DNA of 64,000 bases, taken from Eutreptiella sp. 'Long Island Sound 2002' (lineage: Eukaryota > Euglenozoa > Euglenophyceae > Eutreptiales > Eutreptiaceae). The stretch covers positions 160,894,283 through 160,958,282 of the forward strand of contig OZ038381.1 of the NCBI GenBank assembly GCA_964036045.1. The letters run 5' to 3'. The notes below the pieces were generated by a model. The model ran no database searches. It saw nothing but the letters and a program-made list of their open reading frames with translations, and was not told the origin of the DNA. Of this stretch, positions 7,730 through 15,985 are shown in pieces. How positions within the stretch are numbered: position 1 is the stretch's first letter; every line of letters begins with the position of its first letter. The position numbers and the translations under genes are program-made.

Positions 7730-10291
7730 ATGCACCTGGTAAAAATCGAGGGTCAAACTCATTCAGCTCCGAAAGGACAGCCACGGGGGCATCGGAATCA
7801 TCACTGTGAACAGACACTGCTTATGGAGGGGGGGGGTCCGGGTCCCATCCATCATCACCCACAAAATCAGCAGCCCTCAGGTCTGGATCTCCGCACCCGC
7901 TTTGACCCAGCGACAGACGATTTCATCGACAAGTCGGGCGTCCCGAGGACAGAGATTGACGATGCCGAACAACGACAGGCAATCATGGAGACGGCCACCA
8001 GCCAGGATATCAAGTATGCCCCCGACACTTCTGCCCTGCGCAACGCTGGGGACGTCGGCGAAGTGATGGACATGGCTGAGACCACAAAGGTCAACGAGAA
8101 CGCATCTGACGAGTGCCCCGGAGTCTACGGGACTATGGAGAATCATTATGACCCGGAATTGGCAGAGATCTACCCGAACGTCCCGACTGACGTACCTGCC
8201 GCCGTGGGATCGGATGGACGAACCTCTGTCGAAGGAGTCACTGGTACGACCGCGTACCACGTCGGCCCGTCAACTATGGACGTCGGTAACGCAGACGCTC
8301 GCCGTTTGGATGGCCTGAGACTGCCGGATGCCGCACCGCCGCGAGCCAGGTATGCCTCCCACCCAAACATCCAACCGGCGGTGCGGAGCTCAGCTCCCCG
8401 CTCAGACACCGACAACCAACCGCCGGACACAACCGACACGACGGAGAACAACACAACGGCGGTGCGGAGCCTCGCTCCCCGCCCTTGGCATGCCACTGTA
8501 CGACTCAACAAAACGACCTCATGGAGGCCACGACCTCTGTGCTACATAGGATTGATGACACACATCATCCTGCTCCTGCTACACAACGGAGACGGCGGAG
8601 TGGAGCCCTGCTCCCCGCCAGCCAACACCACCAACCAGACAACGTACCAAAACATCACGACATACTACGGAATGGCCAACGGCGGAGCGGAGCGACGCTC
8701 CCCGCCAACAATGCCAACCATAACGACGGTGCGGAGCCCTGCTCCCCGTCCGTGTCACTACCCAAACCACACCGTAACCGCTGCGCAGTTTTCTGCGCAA
8801 GAACTGCACCGACGACCGGGCATACACCCTGTGTTGCATGTGACACCGTTGCCATCGCATACACCGCACTGCTCGCGAACTAGGAATTGCCGCAACACGG
8901 CGTTCTCACATCGATCCAACCCCCCCTCCCAACCCCACCCTGCGTGGCGCTGTAGGTCGGTGATCGTGAGCGGCGCCGGACCCCCGGTTTGCCTTCCGGC
9001 AACCGGGTCAGTCAAGGGCATCAAACATGCCCTCCATCACCTCACGCCACACCTACCCCCACCGCAACACCAGCGGCTGTTCTACCAAGGACAGCCGCTC
9101 GGAGACCACGACCCGACCCCGACCACGACCACAACCGGGCCCATCCACCTGACGTTGCGACTGGTGGGTCTGCTGGGAGGAGGCAGACGGTCACGGAGAG
9201 ACACAGACAGTGACAGCACCAGCGACAGCGACAGTGACAGCCACAGCCGACGGAAAAAGTCCCGGAAGCGCAGCTCCAAGGGCGAACTCACCCAGGCCCT
9301 GCGGGCCATGACGTCCCTTGCCGACTCTGCAGCAGGAATCTGCCGGTCGATCCAGCAACCACAGCAAACCGTGACGCCTGAGGCCCCAGCGCCACAGCGC
9401 AGCGCTGACAGACACAGTGACCAAGCCCGCACCCACGCAGAACCGTCACAAGGCGAGGCGGAACCACAGGCACGACGACGCTACTGCGTGAGTATCGACA
9501 CGCGCCAAGGGGAACAACAAGTCTCCCTGCAAGAACCCGGACAGCAGCCTCAACACCCACCCCTCTGCCCCCCAACTCCTGTGGCTGAACCGGTGCGTTT
9601 CTACCGCAATCCTCACAGCCCGGAGGTGCCATGTGCGGTCCCTGCCCTCCAACACGGACACAGGGACGTAAACCGACAGCCCCTCCCACAGCAGGCGGCC
9701 ACACGCATGGAACACACGGCGGCACAGCCGGTGTACCACAGTGAACCACTGCATGTACCACAGACACAGCACGAACCTCAGGTCATATACTGGGCAGCCA
9801 CACGCATGGAACACACGGCGGCGCAGCCGGTGTACCACAGTGAACCGCTGTATGTACCACAGGAACCACAGGTGCAGTATCGGGCAGTCGTCGACCGCCA
9901 TGGACAGCACATACTGCAAGAGGACAGTTCAGGAACCTGGGCCAGGATCAGCGAGCAGAATGCAGCTGCGCTCGAGATCCTGCGAACCGAGCCACCGATG
10001 CAGCCCCGCACAGATGCCGAACCGGCAACGGGATATCTGGACATGTGGCTCTCAAGGGATCGCACACGACCACTGGCGGACCCGCATGCCCCCCGCCAAC
10101 AACCAACGGACAGTGTTGTCTATCCGATTCCCGAGCCGGCGCCGGTAGCGGGGCACTCACAACAGCACCAGCAAGTGTACTACACACCGGACGCACCAGA
10201 CCAGCACCCCGTGCACCAGCCCGGACTCCCTCACATCCACTGGGAAAGGGCACCGTGGCACGATGCACACGCAGAGGAGGCACCAAAATAG
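7730..10291 (+). CDS. Element ORF1-like protein with ubiquitin-like domain, SR/Asp-Ser tract and repeats
   Basis: 853 codons from an ATG. An N-terminal cassette (AEIYPNVPTDVPAAVGSDGR) recurs on the minus strand near 30.9 kb, which marks it as transposon sequence. Residues about 215-340 hold five repeats of the type GG(V/A)RSxAPR. Residues about 410-485 resemble ubiquitin: QRLFYQGQPLGD, then IHLTLRLVGLLGGG. A DSDSTSDSDSDSHSRRKKSR tract follows and looks like a nuclear/RNA-binding basic-acidic linker. Residues about 655-715 contain a tandem duplication (ATRMEHTAAQPVYHSEPL twice). It sits upstream of element 2 on the same strand, but whether it belongs to element 2 is not proven. Confidence 0.65.
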   Translation: MHLVKIEGQTHSAPKGQPRGHRNHHCEQTLLMEGGGPGPIHHHPQNQQPSGLDLRTRFDPATDDFIDKSGVPRTEIDDAEQRQAIMETATSQDIKYAPDTSALRNAGDVGEVMDMAETTKVNENASDECPGVYGTMENHYDPELAEIYPNVPTDVPAAVGSDGRTSVEGVTGTTAYHVGPSTMDVGNADARRLDGLRLPDAAPPRARYASHPNIQPAVRSSAPRSDTDNQPPDTTDTTENNTTAVRSLAPRPWHATVRLNKTTSWRPRPLCYIGLMTHIILLLLHNGDGGVEPCSPPANTTNQTTYQNITTYYGMANGGAERRSPPTMPTITTVRSPAPRPCHYPNHTVTAAQFSAQELHRRPGIHPVLHVTPLPSHTPHCSRTRNCRNTAFSHRSNPPSQPHPAWRCRSVIVSGAGPPVCLPATGSVKGIKHALHHLTPHLPPPQHQRLFYQGQPLGDHDPTPTTTTTGPIHLTLRLVGLLGGGRRSRRDTDSDSTSDSDSDSHSRRKKSRKRSSKGELTQALRAMTSLADSAAGICRSIQQPQQTVTPEAPAPQRSADRHSDQARTHAEPSQGEAEPQARRRYCVSIDTRQGEQQVSLQEPGQQPQHPPLCPPTPVAEPVRFYRNPHSPEVPCAVPALQHGHRDVNRQPLPQQAATRMEHTAAQPVYHSEPLHVPQTQHEPQVIYWAATRMEHTAAQPVYHSEPLYVPQEPQVQYRAVVDRHGQHILQEDSSGTWARISEQNAAALEILRTEPPMQPRTDAEPATGYLDMWLSRDRTRPLADPHAPRQQPTDSVVYPIPEPAPVAGHSQQHQQVYYTPDAPDQHPVHQPGLPHIHWERAPWHDAHAEEAPK
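8375..8747 (+). repeat. Five interspersed GCGGAGC..GCTCCCCGCC repeats
   Basis: Imperfect copies at about 8375, 8457, 8590, 8680 and 8723 share GGCGGTGCGGAGC followed by GCTCCCCGC. Each is itself a small stem-loop (GCGGAGC pairs with GCTCCGC-like sequence). In protein they give V/A-R-S-x-A-P-R or E-P-C-S-P-P, depending on frame. Confidence 0.7.
8957..9184 (+). other. Ubiquitin-like domain in the 853-codon ORF
   Basis: About 76 codons, the size of ubiquitin. The order matches the fold: a beta-hairpin-like SVIVSGAGPPVCLPATG, a helix VKGIKHALHHL, then PPPQHQRLFYQGQPLGD (compare ubiquitin's PP-Q-QRLIFxGKxLxD), a loop, and IHLTLRLVGLLGGG (compare TLHLVLRLRGG). The Gly run is followed by RRSRR rather than a stop, so any conjugation would need cleavage. 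Assignment is by eye from these landmarks. Confidence 0.6.
9694..9882 (+). repeat. Tandem duplication of about 90-99 bp inside the ORF
   Basis: Two adjacent copies (9694-9792 and 9793-9882) keep the reading frame and encode ATRMEHTAAQPVYHSEPL twice, with variable linkers. Confidence 0.75.
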
Positions 10292-10696
10292 GGACCGGAA
10301 CCATCCCGCTGGCGACAGGCTGGGGTTTTCCCCTTCACTGGAGGCTGGGACGTGGTGGCCGCACAGCAAGAACAGCAGGCACCCCCCCGGCAGCCGCGAG
10401 GAAGGAGGCGCCGACCCAGAACCCACAAGGGGGAACTGGGGACGGTCATCCCCAACATCCCCACCATTCCACCCCCTGATCAACGAGATACCGCGTCACC
10501 TGATGTGCTGGTATGTGCATACATATGCATGAGGGGAACAGCGGGAGACTGTGGCTACCTTCCCAACACCTGCCTTGCGCCATTCTCCACAGTGAACAGC
10601 GGGAACGGACAACCTGGAACGGACCGCGTCGACCGCACGGTGACCGCACGGTGGCAAGTCGGCCGTAAGGATTTTGCTCCTCAGACATGCACGCTA
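10292..10696. other. Spacer without a supported gene
   Basis: Open frames exist but are short, Pro/Arg-rich and mutually overlapping. I see no domain or repeat in it apart from G/C-rich runs. Confidence 0.4.
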
Positions 10697-11160
10697 ATGA
10701 CTGGTGCCGCTGGCACCCACTCGGCCGGGACCTTGGCCACTGCCTACCAAGCCGCAGTTTATTAATCCGGGTACACTGGCGTGGGCGCTTTCTTTGCCCC
10801 CGCTGATGCTCGGCGTGCTGACCAGCAACGGACAGCACAGGACAGCGAGACAGGAATGTCATATATGGCCCCAACCCGGCCATCAACAGCGCGGGGCCAG
10901 ACAGACAGGCAACGGGCTGCGAAGGCGACGGGCCGTGTGAACGTGCCCGCCTGCCGACCATGCGTGGGGATGGCAGGCGCTACTGGCACCTACCCGGCTC
11001 GGCCCTTGGCCACCGCCTACTCTCCCGCTCTACACACCGGTGTGGGCGCGCCCGACGCCCCCGGTGACGCCCAGTCTGCTGACCAGCGACAGGCAGTACA
11101 CGATAACCAAACAGGAATGTCATATATGGCCCCAAACCGGCCATCAGTACGCGGGGACGC
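10697..11160 (+). repeat. Two tandem monomers, possible 5' promoter repeats of element 2
   Basis: Monomer 1 (about 10697-10905) and monomer 2 (about 10977-11160) share, in order, ACTGGCACC..CTCGGCC, CTTGGCCACYGCCTAC, GTGGGCGC, GACCAGC and the block GGAATGTCATATATGGCCCC..CGGCCATCA. The period is about 280 bp. Non-LTR elements such as mouse L1 carry tandem 5' UTR monomers with promoter activity. By position, just upstream of the first element 2 ORF, these are candidates for the same role. Confidence 0.6.
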
Positions 11161-11307
11161 CGCGTAGGTCCCGACCGACGGGCATCGGATTGGACAGGCA
11201 CCTGCGACAATGACCAGAATACACACATTTCCTGGATCAGATCCCTTCGTGCTATTGCCACAGTATCGTGAGGAACCCCCCTACCCCTCGGGACACCCCC
11301 CCCCCTC

Positions 11308-11490
11308 ATGGGAGAGGAACTGCCTTGCGACCCACCATCTAGGCAGGCACCCCCCAACAATCGACGACGACCCCCCGCCCTCCTTGGGTTGTTGCGGGAC
11401 CGCACGGTCGACGGTGATATCGAAAAGAACCCGGGGCCTGAAGATGCGCAGACCACAGGGAACGACATCCCCCCCAGCACAGGTAGATGA
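11308..11490 (+). CDS. Short leader ORF ending after a 2A-like motif
   Basis: 60 codons from an ATG, proline/arginine-rich, with LLGLLRDRTVDGDIEKNPGP near its C-terminus. Its TGA overlaps the next ATG (ATGA at 11487-11490). If the 2A-like motif works, the short protein would be released at the Gly-Pro bond. The protein has no other recognisable domain, and the frame may begin upstream. Confidence 0.5.
   Translation: MGEELPCDPPSRQAPPNNRRRPPALLGLLRDRTVDGDIEKNPGPEDAQTTGNDIPPSTGR
11416..11439 (+). other. 2A-like motif 1 (DIEKNPGP)
   Basis: Matches the 2A consensus D-V/I-E-x-N-P-G-P in full, with hydrophobic LLGLL upstream as in known active 2A sequences. 2A sequences cause the ribosome to skip the final Gly-Pro bond. 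Confidence 0.75.
11487..11490 (+). promoter_or_regulatory. ATGA stop-start overlap
   Basis: TGA (11488-11490) of the leader ORF overlaps ATG (11487-11489) of the next ORF. This is the same arrangement as ORF1/ORF2 of element 1, which belongs to another family. Confidence 0.5.
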
Positions 11491-12308
11491 TCACCCGGCT
11501 GGCTAGCGAGATCGAAACGGGCTCCAACCCCCACTACCCCGCTAAACTATACAAATACGCGACACAAGCACTCACGGAGGCACTGCAAAAAAAGCGGCGC
11601 GCATCCACCCCTCCCTTAGGGCACAACACACCCGCTCCATGTGCAGAACCGTCTACCACACATGGCATATTGGAGGTGCCATCACCAGAGGCACCCCTGG
11701 TGCAAGGGGTACATGACCCAGGCACACCACGACCCGCCCCCTTGGAAACTTCCGAGTTGACTGTAAAAACACAAAAACACCACTCACCGGTAGGATTAAA
11801 CATGACCACAGCCATCGATGTAGTTTGCCCCCGATGCAACATGGCCGACTTTGTGTACTTCCGCTGCACCACATGCAAGTATTTTGCCATACACCAACCG
11901 GATACCCCAGACTTGGTACCACGGCGACTCTACAACGTGATGTCCCCAGACCCCTTATACCCACGACAAGAATCTTGGCAAGAGGCCATACCGGCCACCA
12001 CCTCGCAAACCTGCCACACGCCAGTACCACACGAGACGGGCCACCGACCGACCGTGGAGGACACCCCGGACGGATGGTTACGCGACGTCACAAGCGACGG
12101 GGATGTCGAACCTAACCTCGGTCCCAGCCCATCAACACCCTCAACGAAACGCACGCGATACAACCAAGACAGACCACATATGTACCAAACACCTAGGATG
12201 CTACGCAAACGCACCGCGGACAACACCCCCCCCCGGACAAAAACGGAGGCGCGCAGACCACGTACCCATGGCAAAGCAGGAGCATCAATCGTCAACACTG
12301 GTATATGA
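11487..12308 (+). CDS. Element 2 ORF with zinc-ribbon-like cluster and variant 2A motif
   Basis: 273 codons. A basic N-terminus (KLYKYATQALTEALQKKRR) is followed at 11826-11876 by CPRC..CTTC, two C-x2-C pairs 11 residues apart that could bind zinc. The variant 2A motif DVEPNLGP lies at 12102-12125. Homologous-looking sequence continues in another frame after the nine-base C run at 12226-12234, so the true ORF probably joins the RING ORF below. No known family recognised beyond the zinc cluster. Confidence 0.55.
   Translation: MITRLASEIETGSNPHYPAKLYKYATQALTEALQKKRRASTPPLGHNTPAPCAEPSTTHGILEVPSPEAPLVQGVHDPGTPRPAPLETSELTVKTQKHHSPVGLNMTTAIDVVCPRCNMADFVYFRCTTCKYFAIHQPDTPDLVPRRLYNVMSPDPLYPRQESWQEAIPATTSQTCHTPVPHETGHRPTVEDTPDGWLRDVTSDGDVEPNLGPSPSTPSTKRTRYNQDRPHMYQTPRMLRKRTADNTPPRTKTEARRPRTHGKAGASIVNTGI
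12102..12125 (+). other. 2A-like motif 2, variant (DVEPNLGP)
   Basis: The context WLRDVTSDGD matches the other motifs, but the first proline of NPGP is leucine (CTC for CCC). Substitution in NPGP abolishes skipping in characterised 2A peptides, so this one is probably dead. Confidence 0.65.
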
Positions 12309-14583
12309 CCACCACAAACGAAAGGCGGACGGGGAACCTACCCACCAACCACTACCCAAAAGGCACCAGAGCACGACCCACTGGGACGAGCAACATCCCC
12401 AGGGGAACCAAGGAAACCTACGCATGAAACGGACATATGCAGACACCACTGACCAAGTCATGGGTGACTCACCACGCAGGAAGATCCGGCGAACACAACG
12501 CCTACGCAATCGCCCCTACCCGAGACCAACGAGCTGGGTCCACGACCCGACTCAAGACGGAGACACAGAGCCCAACCCCGGACCAACCACACCCGCAGTG
12601 GAGTGCACAGCCCAGACCACACCGCCGGGGGACATGGGGACTGAGGTGCACAACGCTCTGCCACCGCTCTTGCTGGCGGCACCACCAGCCCGCCAGCCCA
12701 ACGACGACGTGCACAAACACTCGTGGAACACGGATGACGGTGGACAGGCCCTAGAGGACTGCCCCGTATGCTTGGACAGCCCCGCGGATACACACCTGAG
12801 CTGCGACCACAGGCACAGGCTGTGCCAGGACTGCGCCAACGACCCACGACTGCTAAGATGCCCACTGTGCCGCGGCACTCTGCAACCAAAGATACCCCCC
12901 CCACCCCCGGATGACCCAACATATGCGTATTTCCACATACAAATCTACAACAACAGACTCCTCACATACACGGATCACAGCGCAACTCCCAACCCTCCAG
13001 TGCATTTGGCATACAACGTGTGGAGGAGGCTACCTAGCACAACAGGCCAACTGTGGGAGGTACACCTCAGGACTGACCTCCCATACTACCACATCGCAAG
13101 ACACAGACTGCATGTCCTCACGGGCACGAGGGAGGGCTTCCAAATGGCCGTATCCATACGATACTGGCTCTTTCTGGTCCAACCCTTGCAACACGACCTG
13201 CTCCTGGAGTATGACACCACCGACTGGGTGCCACCCGACCACCCATCGGACGTGCGCCATGACAGGGTCACGTCCGTTACCCCAGACGTGGTCTACCCAC
13301 AACACACCCAATGGGTGCCGGATGCCACGCAGGATGGTGATATGGAACCAAACCCAGGCCCGGATAGCAACGCCCCGCCCCATGGCATGGTGCGCACCCT
13401 GGCAGAAAACTACGAAAGACACACGTCCGGACTGCACACTGGTGTGCAAGACCAAGGGGACGAAATGGAAAACCCGGACATCCTGGAGTCAACCTCAAAC
13501 CCCCCACCAGAGGATACCACTGAGCGGGAACCCCCCCAGAATGGGGAACCTAGCACACCACCTGACCAACACACCGAAGGGCTTAGTTACGTCCCCCCTC
13601 CACCACAAGAGGATACACAGGCATACACATTCCACGAAGACGGCAACAACCCACTGGACAAACTACCCATACACACACGTACGGAATACCAGCTCATAGA
13701 AGAACTCGTAAAGCTCAACACAGGCGCGTCACAACAACCAATGACTACAGCAGAGCAAGACACATTGAAAGCATCAGTTGTGTACGACGCACAAACCAGA
13801 CTAAAAACTTACTTAACAAAGCACCCAAACCGTGCAGTGACCACAAAGCACATGAGGAGGCAAACACAGGAAGGGGTATGGTATGACAGGAACACCTACC
13901 AACTCCCTCTGTTTGCGCAACACAAACTGCGCGACGTCATGACGGTGAGGCATGAGGCAGACTCTGACGGTATACACACGGTATCCGAGATGGCCGAAGC
14001 ACACCAATACACAGTACACACGGAAGCCGACCATCAAGGGAACCCAGACATCTGGAACAAGACATACTTACTACTGCCACAGGCAACCGGGACCCGCCGC
14101 AACCATGAACGACGCATGCAGCGCGCCGCCATACAAACGGAATGGGGCGGAAGCGAGGACGAACGGGTTGACCAAGTCCTACGGGCACTCGGCGACCCGG
14201 GGGCCAAGGAACTGATCCTGGCTTACGAGGCGGACCGCCAAGACATTACAGCACTACAAACCTACCGCATGGACTGCCTCCACCGCGCCCCCCTGCGCAA
14301 ACTGGCCCGCTATGTAAGGGGCATATACCAATTCGACAAATTCCCCGTGCGCAAGTGGTCCCCGGAACACGAAACTATGGTCGACCACCTACAACCCAAA
14401 CCCATCATGGTCCTCCACCTGGACAACACCATAAAGATGGGACACGAGCCCACGCAAAAAAACTTACGCACTCACGAAGGGCACACCCATACAAGTGGGA
14501 CTGGAAGACCGCACAGACACACTACAACCAGAACCGGCCAAGACTACAATCGTAGTGGAGTGCCCACCAGAAACGGGCATTAG
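12103..14583 (+). CDS. Element 2 large ORF with two 2A-like motifs and a RING finger
   Basis: 826 codons as an open frame. The first about 40 codons are probably out of frame relative to the upstream ORF, and real coding seems to start after the C run at 12226-12234. Order: basic N-terminus, 2A-like DTEPNPGP, a C3HC4 RING at 12760-12870, a globular region with many Tyr/Trp, 2A-like DMEPNPGP, a Pro/Glu/Thr-rich linker, and an alpha-helical region to about 14440. The last about 40 codons are shifted: a seven-A run at 14456-14462 moves the frame into the next ORF. If both 2A motifs act, the product is cut into at least three proteins, with the RING in its own piece. Confidence 0.6.
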   Translation: MSNLTSVPAHQHPQRNARDTTKTDHICTKHLGCYANAPRTTPPPGQKRRRADHVPMAKQEHQSSTLVYDHHKRKADGEPTHQPLPKRHQSTTHWDEQHPQGNQGNLRMKRTYADTTDQVMGDSPRRKIRRTQRLRNRPYPRPTSWVHDPTQDGDTEPNPGPTTPAVECTAQTTPPGDMGTEVHNALPPLLLAAPPARQPNDDVHKHSWNTDDGGQALEDCPVCLDSPADTHLSCDHRHRLCQDCANDPRLLRCPLCRGTLQPKIPPPPPDDPTYAYFHIQIYNNRLLTYTDHSATPNPPVHLAYNVWRRLPSTTGQLWEVHLRTDLPYYHIARHRLHVLTGTREGFQMAVSIRYWLFLVQPLQHDLLLEYDTTDWVPPDHPSDVRHDRVTSVTPDVVYPQHTQWVPDATQDGDMEPNPGPDSNAPPHGMVRTLAENYERHTSGLHTGVQDQGDEMENPDILESTSNPPPEDTTEREPPQNGEPSTPPDQHTEGLSYVPPPPQEDTQAYTFHEDGNNPLDKLPIHTRTEYQLIEELVKLNTGASQQPMTTAEQDTLKASVVYDAQTRLKTYLTKHPNRAVTTKHMRRQTQEGVWYDRNTYQLPLFAQHKLRDVMTVRHEADSDGIHTVSEMAEAHQYTVHTEADHQGNPDIWNKTYLLLPQATGTRRNHERRMQRAAIQTEWGGSEDERVDQVLRALGDPGAKELILAYEADRQDITALQTYRMDCLHRAPLRKLARYVRGIYQFDKFPVRKWSPEHETMVDHLQPKPIMVLHLDNTIKMGHEPTQKNLRTHEGHTHTSGTGRPHRHTTTRTGQDYNRSGVPTRNGH
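12562..12585 (+). other. 2A-like motif 3 (DTEPNPGP)
   Basis: Preceded by SWVHDPTQDGD. All of E-x-N-P-G-P is present, with threonine at the usual V/I position. Confidence 0.65.
12760..12870 (+). other. RING finger (C3HC4) in the element 2 ORF
   Basis: C-P-V-C, then ten residues, C-DHR-H-RL-C-QD-C, eight residues, C-P-L-C. All eight zinc ligands are present with RING spacing. RING domains usually recruit E2 enzymes as ubiquitin ligases. Its use by a retrotransposon is unusual. Confidence 0.75.
13339..13362 (+). other. 2A-like motif 4 (DMEPNPGP)
   Basis: Preceded by WVPDATQDGD, nearly the same context as motif 3. The NPGP core is intact. Confidence 0.65.
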
Positions 14584-15262
14584 GACGCGAGACGCATTTA
14601 TGAAACGGATCAACGGCCACCAGTCTGACGTCGCATCCACCATAGCAAGCAAAGACCCCCACAACACTTTTCGGTGGAAGTGCGCATCCGAACACACCGC
14701 GGGACAAAGTGGGTCACACGCCTGGAGACTACACCTGCCCATGCAATTGCTGCCTCGCTTGACACAAGCACTGCAGACCATAAAACAAGAGGAGGAAAAC
14801 GCCGGCAACCCTGGACCCTACTGGCTCACCGAAACGGACTATGAGAGCCTGTATATACTGAGACAACAATACACGGAACACAAAGAAGACAGAATAACGT
14901 CCCTACAGGAGATACTGGACGACCTGGACAGGGAACAGCTCGAGCTAGGAAGGAGCATTGCATCCTTCCTCAAGGGGTTCCGACCAGTGGACTCATACGG
15001 TCTACTGGTACAATTCCAGCCAGACGCAGACCGACGCTTGATTGCCCAACTACTAAAGGGCATGAAAAGCTACGAACTGGTCCACGTGATGACCAACGTC
15101 ATCCTCAACCGCAACAACTGGGCACAGTCCACGAGCCGCTCTAGGGACATCGAGCGACCGCCAAAACCGACTAGACACGACACCACGACGGTGTTCGTAG
15201 GGTGGACACAGGGCGCAGGAGACGACACGGCGAAAGTCGTGGCATCATTCTTTGGATGCTGA
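14495..15262 (+). CDS. Element 2 gag-like ORF, first part
   Basis: 255 codons as bounded. In frame it extends upstream to the A run at 14456-14462 (TYALTKGTPIQVGLEDR), so it is the continuation of the large ORF. Helical, charged content (LQEILDDLDREQLELGRSI, LIAQLLKGMKSYELVHVM) suggests a multimerising structural protein, but no gag family is recognised. It ends at TGA 15260-15262, and the same frame resumes directly (TSWKPEPNMWSDAG), so the stop looks like a nonsense mutation. Confidence 0.55.
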   Translation: MGLEDRTDTLQPEPAKTTIVVECPPETGIRTRDAFMKRINGHQSDVASTIASKDPHNTFRWKCASEHTAGQSGSHAWRLHLPMQLLPRLTQALQTIKQEEENAGNPGPYWLTETDYESLYILRQQYTEHKEDRITSLQEILDDLDREQLELGRSIASFLKGFRPVDSYGLLVQFQPDADRRLIAQLLKGMKSYELVHVMTNVILNRNNWAQSTSRSRDIERPPKPTRHDTTTVFVGWTQGAGDDTAKVVASFFGC

Positions 15263-15286
15263 ACCAGCTGGAAGCCGGAACCCAAC

Positions 15287-15985
15287 ATGTGGAGCGACGC
15301 GGGCTGCACCTACGCCTCCCTCCAATACCAGCACGCCACGGCAGTGGCCCTCAGTGCCGGACAAGACATCGGAGTGGCACCCGGTGAATACCTCCACATC
15401 ACGCTAGGAGATGACAACACGGACACACAGGCGGCAGAGCGCATCGACCAGATGCTCGCGCACAAAATGCCGCAGGAAACGGGCGACGACGCGGCCTTCA
15501 GGAGACGAATTAAGGCAAGGAAACAACTGGGCTCAGGCATGATGACTGAACGCGTCATCAAGGAAATCGACAGGGAAAAGCAGCTGTTCGCAGAGCCGGA
15601 ATCCATCAACGTGGCAGACTGGGACGAGGCCATCCTGAACGAACTCGGCCATACCACTAACGACGACACCCCATCAGACACCCACCCAAATATGGCCACC
15701 ATGGACACGGATGAAACCCCCGTCCAACAACCAGACAACCCGGCAAAATTAACCACACCACACGCACGGCAGACACACCCAGCACAGAAAACCAAGGCCC
15801 ACAACAAGACACCACAGAAAACGCCCACAAAAACAACGCCACCACCAAAAAAGAAGAAGGCAGCACCTGCATCGCCGCAATCCACACAACAAGCAGACAG
15901 TACGGCTGCCTTCACCGTGGACAACAGACACAAGGGGAAAGGAAAGGGGCCGCCAAAAAACCCGCAGGGCAAAGGGAAAAAGTGA
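15287..15985 (+). CDS. Element 2 gag-like ORF, second part with lysine-rich tail
   Basis: 232 codons in the same frame as the preceding ORF, from which only TGA 15260-15262 separates it. The C-terminal 80 residues are rich in Thr/Pro/Lys (KKKKAAPASPQ) and end KGKGKGPPKNPQGKGKK, a nucleic-acid-binding type tail. The endonuclease frame opens at its stop codon (GTGA overlap at 15982-15985), so ORF1 to ORF2 translation may again be by reinitiation or frameshift. Confidence 0.55.
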   Translation: MWSDAGCTYASLQYQHATAVALSAGQDIGVAPGEYLHITLGDDNTDTQAAERIDQMLAHKMPQETGDDAAFRRRIKARKQLGSGMMTERVIKEIDREKQLFAEPESINVADWDEAILNELGHTTNDDTPSDTHPNMATMDTDETPVQQPDNPAKLTTPHARQTHPAQKTKAHNKTPQKTPTKTTPPPKKKKAAPASPQSTQQADSTAAFTVDNRHKGKGKGPPKNPQGKGKK

